Shown here: positions 1-14,636 of the stretch, piece after piece | How the letters are laid out: each line of letters opens with the position of its first letter | How positions within the stretch are numbered: the stretch's first letter is position 1 | Source of the DNA: Chondrosia reniformis | Lineage: Eukaryota; Porifera; Demospongiae; Chondrillida; Chondrillidae | Direction of reading: 5' to 3' | Length of the DNA: 64,000 nucleotides | Assembly: GCA_947172415.1 (NCBI GenBank) | Contig: OX359189.1 | Location: 10,120,501-10,184,500, forward strand | Position numbers and translations under genes: made by a program | The notes under the pieces: generated by a model | Seen by the model: the letters and a program-made list of their open reading frames with translations, nothing else | The model's database searches: none | What the model was told of the DNA's origin: nothing

Positions 1-1518
1 TAAATCTCTCTAATAGTCAATGTATCTACTAACATGACACTGTGAGATCTCAGATGAGCCGAAAGAAAGGTCATGTTGAAACTGTAGTTTCCTCCAGCAA
101 TCTCCACCTGTCAACATGTTAGGAAAATTTACATAAACAAAATTTATTCTTTGTAAAATTAATATTCATATTTTTATATATTTTTATATATTATATATAT
201 TACATACCTAATTGAAATTCACATTCATTGCCTACATACACTGTACTCACAGTATAGTTAGTAACATTCTGTCCTCCGTCAGTCAGTAGTGCAACATCCA
301 CTGATAGAATAGTCAGTGAGAGTGCTTCAACTGATACACTCTCAATAATAGGAACTACATAACAGACAAATACTCATATACCTCACTATACACTACATGG
401 AACTACATCTCACATACCTGAGTCAGGTGTAGTAAAGGTACTGGCTGCTGGAAGACTCACTCCATATTCATTCTCAGCTACTATTTCCACTCCATATAGA
501 GTGCTGTGTTGAAGGTTAGTCAGTGACAGAGTAGTCACATCTGATGTAGTGAAGGAGAGAATGACAGTGTTGTTTGTTATGTTGATGGAATACTTGAGTG
601 GTTGATCAGTTCCTCCATTATCAGATGGAGGGCTCCAACTGATAGTAGCTGAGAATGGACTTACATCTTCAAATGTGATATTATGTGGAGCAGAAGGTGG
701 AGCTATGGAATTATATTAATCGATTTACATTGTTATTTCTATATACATCACTTCAATCAACTCACGCACAATGTTTAAATATGTTGCTATGGTAACACTT
801 CCTGCTTCATTAGTTACATTACAAGTGTAGTTTCCACTATCTTCACTTCTCTTCAGAGAAGAGACAGTTAAGATGGATCCACTCACTCCTTCTGTTATCT
901 CCACTCCATCTCTCTCAAACACATAACTAATAGGTGGAGGGTTGGCAGCTGATGGAGTACAGTTGAATGTAAATACTTCTGTAAAAACAACATTCTGCAC
1001 TTTAGAGTGTACAACAAATTCTGGGACATCTATCAATATAGGAAAATATATTGTATACTTTAAATATAGAATACAAAGAATAGTCACTCACAGTACACAT
1101 CCAAGTTGACAACAGCTGTATCACTCCCTGCTGTAGTAGTCACATTTACTGTGTAAGATCCACTGTCAGTACGATTAACATTTTGTGTTTTAAAGCTAGA
1201 TGCTCCATTACCAGATCCAATATTAACAGTAATCCTGCCATCTTGTACAGTAACTGCATCATTAGTTATAATAATATTACTACTTACTGGAAATGGATCA
1301 CCAGTTATAGTTAGAGGAGTAGTAAAGGATGTTCCTTCTATAGCAGTCCTATTTGTGATGCTTGGAGTGATGGATGGAGGAACTATATAATAAAAACACA
1401 GAAGTGTATATAGAAGGGGTATGTCCAAATGACTCACTGATGGTTGTAACGTACTTTGACAAAGATTATTGCGAAATAATCCAAAAAGAAAGATCACGAC
1501 GTACAACAGACAAATCAT
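1..1518 (-). CDS. Receptor A: Ig-Ig-FN3-FN3 type-I membrane receptor, 3' end outside the window
   Basis: Exons in transcription order: 1455-1518 (signal peptide MICLLYVVIFLFGL), 1092-1382 (Ig2 type, no canonical cysteines), 766-1029 (Ig3 type, FTFNC and NYTCNV), 418-702 (FN3-1, ending SPPAAST), 251-354 and <1-107 (the two halves of FN3-2). All junctions keep phase 1 except the phase-0 intron inside FN3-2, and all use GT-AG. The transmembrane and tail exons lie left of the window, so the signalling class is unknown. Unlike paralogues H and L, it lacks the V-like first Ig exon; only 72 bp separate the signal exon from Ig2. The 5' flank matches that of receptor C, so a C/H-like tail is a guess. 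It is divergent from receptor B. No disruption is visible in the part seen. Confidence 0.8.
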
Positions 1519-1578
1519 TCCACCTCTCCTTGATAGTGTTCTAATCTTCTTCCTTGATGTATATATCTTGCGTTAATG

Positions 1579-1584
1579 CACGTG
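1579..1584. promoter_or_regulatory. CACGTG E-box upstream of receptor A
   Basis: The sequence TGCACGTGCA (palindromic) lies about 61-66 bp upstream of the receptor A start codon, inside a block conserved in front of genes B, C and D (positions 3423-3428, 10185-10190, 14578-14583). Conservation could simply reflect recent duplication; a regulatory role is inferred. Confidence 0.35.
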
Positions 1585-3422
1585 CAGTATACAGCTGCTA
1601 GGTGAAAATGTAATACACTAATTGTGGAGACAATCTATAGCTAAGTACAGTATACTAATATAGGCTCTATATAGGCTTAAGTCAGGTATCCGAATTGAAT
1701 CGAAATTGACATGATATTCAGTCGAAATTCGGACGTACACACGCGCATCCGAAGTATTCAGTTTTAACTTTATGTCAATACCACTTCCATTGAAAATCTT
1801 ATATAACATGCATAAGGTGTTGTCGATTTATATTTATTATACCTCACTATACACTACATAGAACTACATCTCACATACCTGAGTCAGTTGTAATAACAAT
1901 GAATAACATCTGGATAATGTACTACCAAACAAGACAGTGATTATGAGAGATAACCATACAGAAGTACGTAAGCATGGCATACTGAAATTTAAATTATATA
2001 CTTATCCATACACATAACTTCTGTTTGGGTGCACCATGGATAGCTGAAGTAGGGATGGTGCCATTAAGAATATATAATCTGTAGAATTGTGCTATGAATG
2101 AAGTGTGCTATCACTATAGCTCTCTCTCATTAGCTTAGGATTTTGTTTCCAACTGGATCAAAATTTGAATATTCACATATACTGTACATATTCACTGATA
2201 CATTTTAATTAGTTTTACGTATATTGCCATAATTTAATGAGAGTGGTGATTACAAAATTTGTGAAGGTTTCTAATAAAATAATAAGTTTTGATAATTCTT
2301 GCTCTTGACACCAGTTTATACACATCAGAGTAACATATTTGAGAAAAAGAAAACACTCTAATTACATGTATTAAATATGCTTTACATACAATTCTGTCTA
2401 CATTACTCTACATAAACAATAATTGAATACAAATGTACACATGTACGTGTATATACACCCAATCCATTGTGCTTCGCATATCTTCTCATTACATGAGTTT
2501 GCCCAATCAGTTGTGTGTATACATAAATTATATGTATATATTTGTATTGTACTTCTTACTGTATGAAATCAGAGTAAAAGTAATTGCACAAACATGACCA
2601 ATGGAAGTAATACACTGAGATAAGCACTACTGGATGCCAGCTGAACCTGCAGGTGAGAAGTTAATTTAAATATCTGACAATTACACAGCTAGTGATTATA
2701 ATCCTTTCTTCCTAATTTAGTGAATCCCAATAAACTGATCATTGCACATACAACTATAGCATATTGAAATGGTTAACAAAAATGGTGTATGTGGTTAGCC
2801 TTATATAGGCCTTAGCAAAATTAATGTTTCAGGCTTCCTTACAATCTCTGTTTGTCCCAATAATGTCAGCTCAGTGCAGCAACAGTAATTGATCTCTGCA
2901 CCTATCTTATGTATAATTAGATTGGTGGAACTGTACATGTACCATTGAGATCTAGAATGGAAACTGAGAAGATACTCCAATGAACCCCAATTGGTACAGA
3001 GTATATAACAATCCAAATGAGATTGAGGATGCTAATCAGTTCATGTGTCCCAAACTGAATGACAGGAGACAAGAGACTTATTAACTGGGATGCGGGCGGG
3101 GACGATAAACTGGGATTGGAATTTGCCTGGCCTTATGAAATATTTATGCAGTGTTATATAAATTATCATCTCAGTATAAACCACATTTTAAATATATGTC
3201 TATATATCTGATTCTGTATTCTAATATACTTATTATGCTAATACGGATCCGAATATTAAATATCTCAACATACTAATGTAGAACCTCTCTCCACCATAAG
3301 TCGCACAGCGTCTCTGGTTAGGGATATGAATATCATTGGAATTCACACTCTCATTCAAATTGGCAACGGAAAAATTGCGAGTCAGATGTAACGTTTTTAC
3401 CTAGCAGCTATATAATATACTG

Positions 3423-3428
3423 CACGTG
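3423..3428. promoter_or_regulatory. CACGTG E-box upstream of receptor B
   Basis: The E-box lies 54 bp before the start codon, within the block CCTAGCAGCTATATA ... CTGCACGTGAAC that is repeated before receptor D. The next conserved element is CTATCAAGGAAGAAG just upstream of ATG. Confidence 0.35.
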
Positions 3429-3481
3429 AACTTATATTATTTAACGTTTCTCTACGCTATCAAGGAAGAAGATTAAAAGTT

Positions 3482-6648
<3,167 letters not shown>

Positions 6649-7110
6649 AAGGTCAAAAAATAAACTTGATCATTTCATCCCTTTTAACTGATTTACTTTA
6701 GTAAACTCATTTATGAGTATTGTATATTCATTTGTTCATACATTCACATGTCATGTCAATTTAACACTTATTGATGGAGTAGATATAGAATCTAAATGGA
6801 TATATAATGCACTGAAAACATTCAAATAGCAGTACTTGTAGTAGATAGCCACTACTTGTGCAGTGTTTGGTCAGTCTGTTAGCTAGGTTACCAACTGAAG
6901 AATATTAGGCTTAGTCATTTACATATTACATAAATATATGTACGTACACTTCAAATTCATACAGTATTTTCAAAATATATAATACTTGTGAATGATATCT
7001 TTATAATTATTATTATGTGTATATAACAAAAAACTATATATTTTTATTGTTATCACTTATCTCATATTATTATACAAATTATGGAATTGGAATACACAAT
7101 TGTGTTTCAT
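6649..7110. other. Convergent spacer between B and C
   Basis: No gene is seen. An AATAAA-like signal (AAAAAATAAACTT) follows the receptor B stop by about 10 bp. Around 6820-6870 is a displaced copy of the intron segment found at 5527-5570 (AGTACTTGTAGTAGATAGCC). Confidence 0.5.
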
Positions 7111-9613
7111 TTAGTTTAAAAATGTCTCATAAGTAATGTGCTCAGTGTCAGCCATCTTGTTGCCTTGGTAACCTTTGTTCTCAATTACTTCAGAAGGCAC
7201 AGCATAAGCAGGATTACACAGCATATCAATTTGTTTCATCTCAATCTCTTCATATGAAACATGCTGTGAATTGCAATCGGTAGGAACATCTAAAAGTATA
7301 AAATGTACTTCTTTATAGGAAGACAATTATAGCTATAATGTCATTGAGCCTCATTGCTACGTATAGTAACTATTAGATTTCAAAATTTCGAGCATTAACA
7401 GGAAAATGTATAATAATAACAATAACAGAATGTTTATGTTTATACACTTAAGTAAATTTCTCATTATCACTAATCACTATACTCACTCACTCACTCTCAT
7501 TAGTGTTACATGTACAGCTGATGAAGAACATTCTTATTGTTATTATTACTAATTTTCCTGCTGTTAATCCTCAAAAGTTCACATAACCCTAACTGATTAT
7601 ATATAATCATATCATATACGTACTAACCACTTTTCTTCTTGTGATAGTAAAATACAATAATCAGTATCTTTAAGATGAGGAGGAGAATTACTACAATCAC
7701 TCCTACAATAGCTCCAATGATAGCTAGTGTTGTATCTTCAGACACATGATCGGAATTAACTGTATACATATACATGTATAATGACCATATACACATATAT
7801 ACGTATACGTAAATAAACTAAAGTCATTAATTTATAATTGAGAACAATGTTCTACTAAACTAACACATAAATATAATAAACTTACATGGTAAATGAGTCA
7901 CACTTAATTACAACTGAAATGGAGTACTCTCCCCAACACTGTTCATAGCACTCACATTAATGTTATAAATCTCTCTAATAGTCAATGTATCTACTAACAT
8001 GACACTGTAAGATCTCAGATGAGCTGAGAGAAAGGTCATGTTGAAACTGAAGTTTCATTCAGAAATCTCCACCTGTCAACATTTTAGGAAAATTTACATA
8101 AACAAAATTTATTCTTTGTAAAATTAATATTCATATTTTTATATATTTTAAACACTCACAGTATAGTTAGTAACATTCTGTCCTCCATCAGTCAGTAGTA
8201 CAACATCCACTGATAGAATAGTCAGTGAGAGTGCTTCAACTGATACACTCTCAATAATAGGAACTACATAACAGACAAATACTCATATACCTCACTATAC
8301 ACTACATGGAACTACATCTCACATACCTGAGTCATTTGTAGTAAAGGTACTGGCTGCTGGAGGACTCACTCCATATTCACTCTCAGCCACTATTTCCACT
8401 CCATATTGAGTGCTGTGTTGAAGGTTAGTCAGTGACAGAGTAGTCACATCTGATGCAGTGAAGGAGAGAGTGACAGTGTTGTTTGTGATGCTGATGGAGT
8501 ACTTGAGTGGTTGATCAGTTCCTCCATTATCGGATGGAGGGCTCCAACTGATAGTAGCTGAGAATGGACTTACATCTTCAAATGTGATATTATGTGAAGC
8601 AGAAGGTGAAGCTATGGAATTATATTAATCGATTAACATTGTTATTTCTGTATCACCTCAATCAACTCACCCAACACATTCAAGCATGTTGCTATGGCAA
8701 CACTTCCTGCTTTATTAGTCACTGTACAAGTGTAGTTTCCACTATCTTCACTTCTCTTCCGAGAAGAGACAGTTAAGATGGATCCATTCACTCCTTCTTT
8801 GATGTTCACTCCATCTCTCTCAAACACATAACTACTAGGTGGAGGGTTGGCAGCTGATGGAGTACATTTGAATGTGAATACTTCTGTAAAAACAACATTC
8901 TACACTTTAGAGTGTACAACAAATTCTGGGACATCTATCAAAATATAAGAAAATATATTGTATTACTTTTAAGTTATACATATTAGCCTGTATTCAAGTT
9001 TATATATATTACTTCACTTATAATACCTTATTATAGCAAAACATATTCATAATATTCTGCAGTAACTCACACCATACAGATATTACAGGAAAGGGTTCTG
9101 GCTGATCATGATCCACTGATTCTGAGCCATCACTAGCAGCACAATGTACAGTAGCTCCATTCCAAACTCTGTTTATGTTAGACAAAGTGAGATGAGAATG
9201 GTAGTCACTACCAACTGTTGCCATGGTACCATCTGATAGGGTCTTGTTAGAGGTAATGGTTGTCTCTGTACTGCCATTGTTCAAGTACCACTTTGCATAC
9301 AGTCTCCCGGATGTACTATTTGCTGCACAAGTAAACGTGAGATTGCCTCCTTCCAATGTGGTTACATTGCCTCTCGGATAGTCAAGAAAACTGACCTGAC
9401 CTTAGTAACAGAGAAATAAGCTTAGACATTAGCTGAAAGGTGTGCAGAATATTGTGAATAAGTTATGCTATAATTAAGGTATTATAAGTGAAGTAATATA
9501 TAAACTTGAATACATTTATACCTGGTTGCTGAAGGGGTAAATAATAATAACAATAACAATAACAATAACAATTATAGGCCTATAGCGTGTGTATACGTAT
9601 CATCGTGTATATA

Positions 9614-9673
9614 GAAGGATGTTCCTTCTATAACAATCTCGTTTGTGATGGGTGGAGTGATGGATGGAGGAAC
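9614..9673 (-). pseudogene. Remnant of an Ig2 exon
   Basis: The first roughly 60 bp of an Ig2 exon (encoding PPSITPPITNEIVIEGTSF) are recognisable, then the sequence runs into unrelated DNA. It sits in the first intron of receptor C, where intact paralogues have a full 291-nt Ig2 exon. Confidence 0.75.
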
Positions 9674-9694
9674 TAATAAAAACACAGAAGGAAG

Positions 9695-9887
9695 AAGGTG
9701 TATGTAGAAGGTGTATGTAGAAGGTGTATGTAGAAGGTGTATGTAGAAGGTGTATGTAGAAGGTGTATGTAGAAGGTGTATGTAGAAGGTGTATGTAGAA
9801 GGTGTATGTAGAAGGTGTATGTAGAAGGTGTATGTAGAAGGTGTATGTAGAAGGTGTATGTAGAAGGTGTATGTAGAAGGTGTATGT
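9695..9887. repeat. 13-bp minisatellite, about 15 copies
   Basis: The unit is AAGGTGTATGTAG. It abuts the truncated Ig2 remnant in the first intron of receptor C. The seed is visible in receptor A at about 1405-1420, where the same AGAAGGGGTATGT text is present once. Confidence 0.95.
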
Positions 9888-10184
9888 CCAAATGACTCAC
9901 TGATGGTTGTAACGTACTTTCACAAAGCTTATTGTAAAAAGTGACCTGACCTTAGTAACAGAGAAATTTAACTTGTATTAGCTGAAAGTCCCTAGCGCGT
10001 GTATCATCGTATGTCTAGAAGGTAGTGGTGTATTTCCAAACGATATGACTTACTCTCACACAGATTATTGCTAAATGATCCAAAAAGAAAGATCACGACG
10101 TACAGCCAAATCATTCCACCTCTCCTTGATAGTGTTCTAATCTTCTTCCTTGATAATGAGAAACGTATATATCTTGCGTTAATG

Positions 10185-10190
10185 CACGTG
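10185..10190. promoter_or_regulatory. CACGTG E-box upstream of receptor C
   Basis: It occurs in the same context as in front of receptor A (AATGCACGTGCAGTATA), about 71 bp before the start codon. Confidence 0.35.
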
Positions 10191-10531
10191 CAGTATAGCA
10201 GTATAGGTGAAAATGTAATACACTAATTGTGGAGACCATCTATAGCTAAAGTACAGTAATTACAGGCTCTATATAGGCTTAAGTGAGGTGTCCGAATTGA
10301 ATCGATATTGACGTGATATTCAGTCGAAATTCGGACGTACATACGCGCATCCGAAGTATTCGGCACCCAAGTATTCAGTTTTAACTTTATGTCTATACCA
10401 TCTCCATTAAGAATCTTATACAACATCCATAAGGTGTTGTCAATTTATATTTACTCACTATACACTACATGGAACTACATCTCACATACCTGAGTCAGGT
10501 GCAGTAACAATGAATAACATCTCGATAATGA

Positions 10532-10822
10532 ACCAGGGCCGGCGGCCATAGCCGCCCCACCTTTTTAGTCATAACAAAATTTTGCATCAATACCTAACTG
10601 TTTATACCTTTAAGGCTTGAACCGCTCGAGCATTTTGTTGCAATCAACGCTGTATGTAGTCAGGCTGCACCGACCTCCATTTTCTAATGACGTCATGGCC
10701 CACTATGGCCCAGCGAATTGGTCCTACGATGCTCCAGACTGGCAGAGAATTTGTTATGGGCAGAAAGGGCAGATTAGGGACATTTGGTAACTTTAAGTAA
10801 TATGTTTTTGCTGATAGATGAT
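10532..10822. other. Unidentified GC-richer insertion upstream of receptor C
   Basis: Compared with the duplicated flank of receptor A (around 1915-2045), about 290 bp here is unrelated and richer in GC. It starts near GGGCCGGCGGCCATAG and includes TGACGTCA-like sequence. I do not recognise it; a transposon fragment is possible. Confidence 0.4.
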
Positions 10823-11017
10823 GTAGGGATGGTGCCATTAAGAATATATAATCTGTAGAATTGTGCTATGAATGAAGTCTGCTATCACTATAGCTCTCTC
10901 TCATTAGCTTAGGATTTTGTTTCCAACTGGATCAAAATTTGAATATTCACATGTAACTGATACATTTTATTAGTTTTGAATTGACAACCCTGCATGTAGC
11001 TATATTTGTATATTCAG

Positions 11018-13514
11018 TAGAGTAATCAATCAGAATTGGGACACATCAGAATTGGAACACCTGGTTCTCGGCGAATACAAGGGCTATGAGCTTCAAACTT
11101 GGACTGACTTGTAGCTCTCATCAAACGTAATTCACATGCTTACAACAAGACAGATGCATCTGGATTTCGCTGAGAATGAGCGGTTTATCTAGCTGTCCCA
11201 AAACAATCAAAATTAGGACAGTTTAATCAGAAATGGGACACTCCCATCTGGTGCCTTCAGTTTTAGATGGATATAGCTCTAACTTGCACAGAAGGTAGCC
11301 CTATGCCTCCTCTATGAAGTGTCCTACTTTCATCAGAAACCAACTGAAACCCACTGAATGTGGCCACGACGATCCTAACACATTCTCCCAATCGGAAATG
11401 GGACAGCTCCCCTATCAGAAATGGGAACAATGTTGGAAGCTGGTTCTCTGCGAATACCGGAGTTATCAGCTTCAAATAAGGATTGAAATGTAGCTCTCCT
11501 CGCAGATGATTGGCATCCTTACAACCAGACAGTTAGGTCCTGATTTTGCAGAGAACGAGCAGTTCATCTTGATGCCCCGAAACAATCAAAATTGGGACAC
11601 TTTCATTATGAACAGAAGAAGTACATCTGACTCCTTCAGTTTTAGATGGACATGCATCTAAGTTGCACAGAAGGAAGCTCTATGTCTCCTCTAAGAAATA
11701 GTCCACTTTCAGTGAAAACCGTTTGAATTCCACTGAATGCGGCCATGCACGACTATCACAACATAATACTCATGCACCCAATCAGAAATTGGGGTCTTGT
11801 TTGCAGCTGGTTCTCTGTGAATACTGGAGCTATCGGCTTCAAACAAGGATTGAAGTGTAGCTCTGTTTGCAGCTGATTGGCAGCAGAGAATGAGCAATTT
11901 ATCTGGATGCTCAAAAACATTCAGAATTGGGACACCGTAAAAAGCACCTGAAGAAAAAAGGTTGCTGCTGGTGCAGTCACTTCAATTGTGATGGTACCTC
12001 TGGCAGTTCATCACGAGGCAGAAAGGGCAATGCGCAGTGATAGAGAGAGATGTTTAGTTGTTTCAATGTCTAAACATGCCAGGTTCAAGGTGTGGTGTCA
12101 CCACCACTACACAGTGGTAAATCTGTGCCTCTTCTCCAGAAGACTTCAATCAGTGATTTCCTAATTGAACCACCATGCCTCCGCACACATGAGTGTCAAA
12201 GGGTAGAAATGCTTTTGGCCAAGTCTTGTGAATCACTCTATAAAGCTCAGAAATGAAAGCTTTTTAAACAGAACCTCAGTTAATTTTCAAAGTTACATTT
12301 TTAAAGTATTTAATAAACCCTACACACAAATTTGCATGAAAGTAACTAAATTAACTAAATTAAGTTATTATATATTCCTTATGTACTGTATAGATCTGTG
12401 ATTATCATGTAACATCTGTTCATGTGTATTTCCCGTTTTTAACCTGACCATGGACTGTATTCTCCATATGCTCTGTACATATTCATGTCCTAATGTCTGT
12501 TCATGTATGCATCTCCCTTTTGTATCCTAGTGTGCTTTGTGTAAATATTCATAAGATTATAAGTGTCTGTTCAAGCATATGCACTCATGACCAGGCATAC
12601 GATGTCCCAATTCTGAATGTTTTTGAGCATCCAGATAAATTGCTCATTCTCTGCTGCCAATCAGCTGCAAACAGAGCTACACTTCAATCCTTGTTTGAAG
12701 CCGATAGCCCCAGTATTCACAGAGAACCAGCTGCAAACAAGACCCCAATTTCTGATTGGGTGAGTATTATGTTGTGATAGTCGTGCATGGCCGCATTCAG
12801 TGGAATTCAAACGGTTTTCATTGAAAGTGGACTATTTCTTAGAGGAGACATAGAGCTTCCTTCTGTGCAACTTAGATGCATGTCCATCTAAAACTGAAGG
12901 AGTCAGATGTACTTCTTCTGTTCATAATGAAAGTGTCCCAATTTTGATTGTTTCGGGGCATCAAGATGAACTGCTCGTTCTCTGCAAAATCAGGACCTAA
13001 CTGTCTGGTTGTAAGGATGCCAATCATCTGCGAGGAGAGCTACATTTCAATCCTTATTTGAAGCTGATAACTCCGGTATTCGCAGAGAACCAGCTTCCAA
13101 CATTGTTCCCATTTCTGATAGGGGAGCTGTCCCATTTCCGATTGGGAGAATGTGTTAGGATCGTCGTGGCCACATTCAGTGGGTTTCAGATGGTTTCCGA
13201 TGAAAGTAGGACACTTCTTAGAGGAGGCTAGGGCTACCTTCTGTGCAAGTTAGAGCCATATCCATCTAAAACTGAAGGCACCAGATGGGAGTGTCCCATT
13301 TCTGATTAAACTGTCCTAATTTTGATTGTTTTGGGACAGCTAGATAAACCGCTCGTTCTCAGCGAAATCCAGATGCATCAGTCTTGTTGTAAGCATGTGA
13401 ATTACGTTTGATGAGAGCTACAAGTCAGTCCAAGTTTGAAGTTCATAGCCCTTGTATTCGCCGAGAACCAGGTGTTCCAATTCTGATGTGTCCCAATTCT
13501 GATTGATTACTCTA
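11018..13514. mobile_element. 2.5-kb foldback (long inverted repeat) element
   Basis: Two arms of about 0.9 kb (roughly 11018-11934 and 12604-13514) are near-perfect reverse complements around a loop of about 670 bp. The ends read TAGAGTAATCAATCAGAA and its reverse complement. The motif CAGAATTGGGACA or close variants (AGAAATGGGACA, AAAATTGGGACA) recurs many times along both arms, the pattern expected of transposase-binding subterminal repeats. No transposase is recognisable. The element interrupts a flank that is otherwise continuous in the duplicate at 2.2 kb. A clear target-site duplication was not found. Confidence 0.8.
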
Positions 13515-14005
13515 TATTGCCGTAATTTAATGAGAGCTGTGATTACAAAATTTGTGAAGGTTTCTAACTTGTCCTTGACACCAGTTTATACACATCAGAG
13601 TAACATATTTAAGAGAGAGAAAACACTCTGATTGTATGTATTAAATATGCTTTACATACAATTCTCTCTATACATTATATACTCTACATAAGTCGGGTGT
13701 ATACACATAAATTATATGTATATATTTGTATTGTACTTCTTACTGTATGAAATCAGAGTAAAAGTAATAGCACAAACATGACCAATGGAAGTAATACACT
13801 GAGATAAGCACTATTGGATGCCAGCTGAACCTGCGGGTGAGAAGTATATTTAAATATCTGACAATTACACAGCTAGTGATTATATTCCTAATTCTTCCTA
13901 ATTTAGTGAATCCCAATAAAATGGCTTTTGAACTGATCATTGCAAATATAACTGTCCATAGCATATTTGTGGTCAACAAATGGTAACAATGGTTTTATTG
14001 TTTAC

Positions 14006-14277
14006 TTAAGTGTATTTCGAGGTAATGCTTCCTCCAAGTAATTCAAATCTACATCTCAGTTTACTGCCATCGTGATCCATCTTTACCGGCCCAAAAGTGT
14101 ATGAAGCACCGTTTACTATCCGAGTTGCACAAATAAGGTTGGTATCAGTAATGTCTTCATTATTCAGCTGAGGAAATATGTCTTCCAGTATCGAACCATT
14201 TCTAGTACAGTTAAATACAAGCTCGCTTCCCACTGGAGTATTGACTCTTCCACTTGGAGATATCTCTTGTGCCAAGA
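14006..14277 (-). pseudogene. Orphan Ig exon upstream of receptor D
   Basis: The reading frame encodes an Ig domain of the I/J/K type: AQEISPSGRVN, LVFNC, then YTFGPVKMDHDGSKLRCRF. It matches the Ig exon of gene K. The acceptor side is plausible, but the 3' end runs to a stop (TSKYT) without the expected donor, and no signal exon or neighbouring domain is seen. The equivalent place upstream of receptor B has no such exon. Confidence 0.65.
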
Positions 14278-14577
14278 CTTTATATTATGAAATATTTATG
14301 CAGTGTTATATAAATTATCATCTCAGTATTAACCACATTTTAAAAATATCTGATTCTTTATTCTAATGAATATAATATATTCTAATAAACTTAATACGCA
14401 TCCGAATAATTAGGTATCTCAACATACTAATGTAGAACCTCTCTCCACCATAAGTCGCACAACGTTTCTGGTTAGGGGATATGAATATCATTGGAATTCA
14501 CACTCTCATTCAAATTGGCAACGGAAAAATTGCGAGTCAGATGTAACGTTTTTACCTAGCAGCTATATATTATACTG

Positions 14578-14583
14578 CACGTG
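14578..14583. promoter_or_regulatory. CACGTG E-box upstream of receptor D
   Basis: The E-box lies 54 bp before the start codon. The whole promoter block is nearly identical to that of receptor B. Confidence 0.35.
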
Positions 14584-14636
14584 AACTTATATTATTTAAC
14601 GTTTCTCTACACTATCAAGGAAGAAGATTAAAAGTT

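Larger units (their letters stand above)
1519..3481. other. Divergent intergenic region between A and B
   Basis: I see no gene here. Most of it is repeated at 10.1-14.6 kb (around 1560-2160 and 2230-2760, and 3130-3480), where a foldback element interrupts it. Around 1846-1892 there is a stranded piece of the conserved 63-bp intron that follows FN3-1, together with the end of that exon. At about 3085-3132 there is the end of an inverted-repeat element (GGGCGGGGACGATAAAC ... TTTGCCTGGCC then TTA), related to the element at 20509-20880. Confidence 0.55.
7111..10114 (-). pseudogene. Receptor C: Ig-Ig-FN3-FN3 receptor with NPxY-class tail, broken by stop codons
   Basis: Exons in order: 10054-10114 (signal peptide MIWLYVVIFLFGSF), 9071-9400 (V-like Ig), 8671-8934 (Ig3), 8327-8611 (FN3-1), 8160-8263 and 7886-8072 (FN3-2), 7628-7759 (TM), 7111-7289 (tail). 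Splice sites and total length stay in frame, but three in-frame stops are visible: GTG TAG in Ig3 where paralogues read GTG CAG, and TGA (for GGA) and TAA (for GAA) in the second FN3-2 exon. The Ig2 exon is reduced to a remnant next to a minisatellite. The tail holds VSYEEI (ITIM-like), NPAY and ITYETF. The TM has a lysine (ILKIL) where paralogues have methionine. A truncated or alternatively spliced product cannot be excluded; I call it a pseudogene. Confidence 0.75.

Noticed and set aside
12493-12777. Open frame in the foldback element as a transposase
   Set aside because: It lies in an arm and is mirrored at 11709-11897; no catalytic motif is visible.
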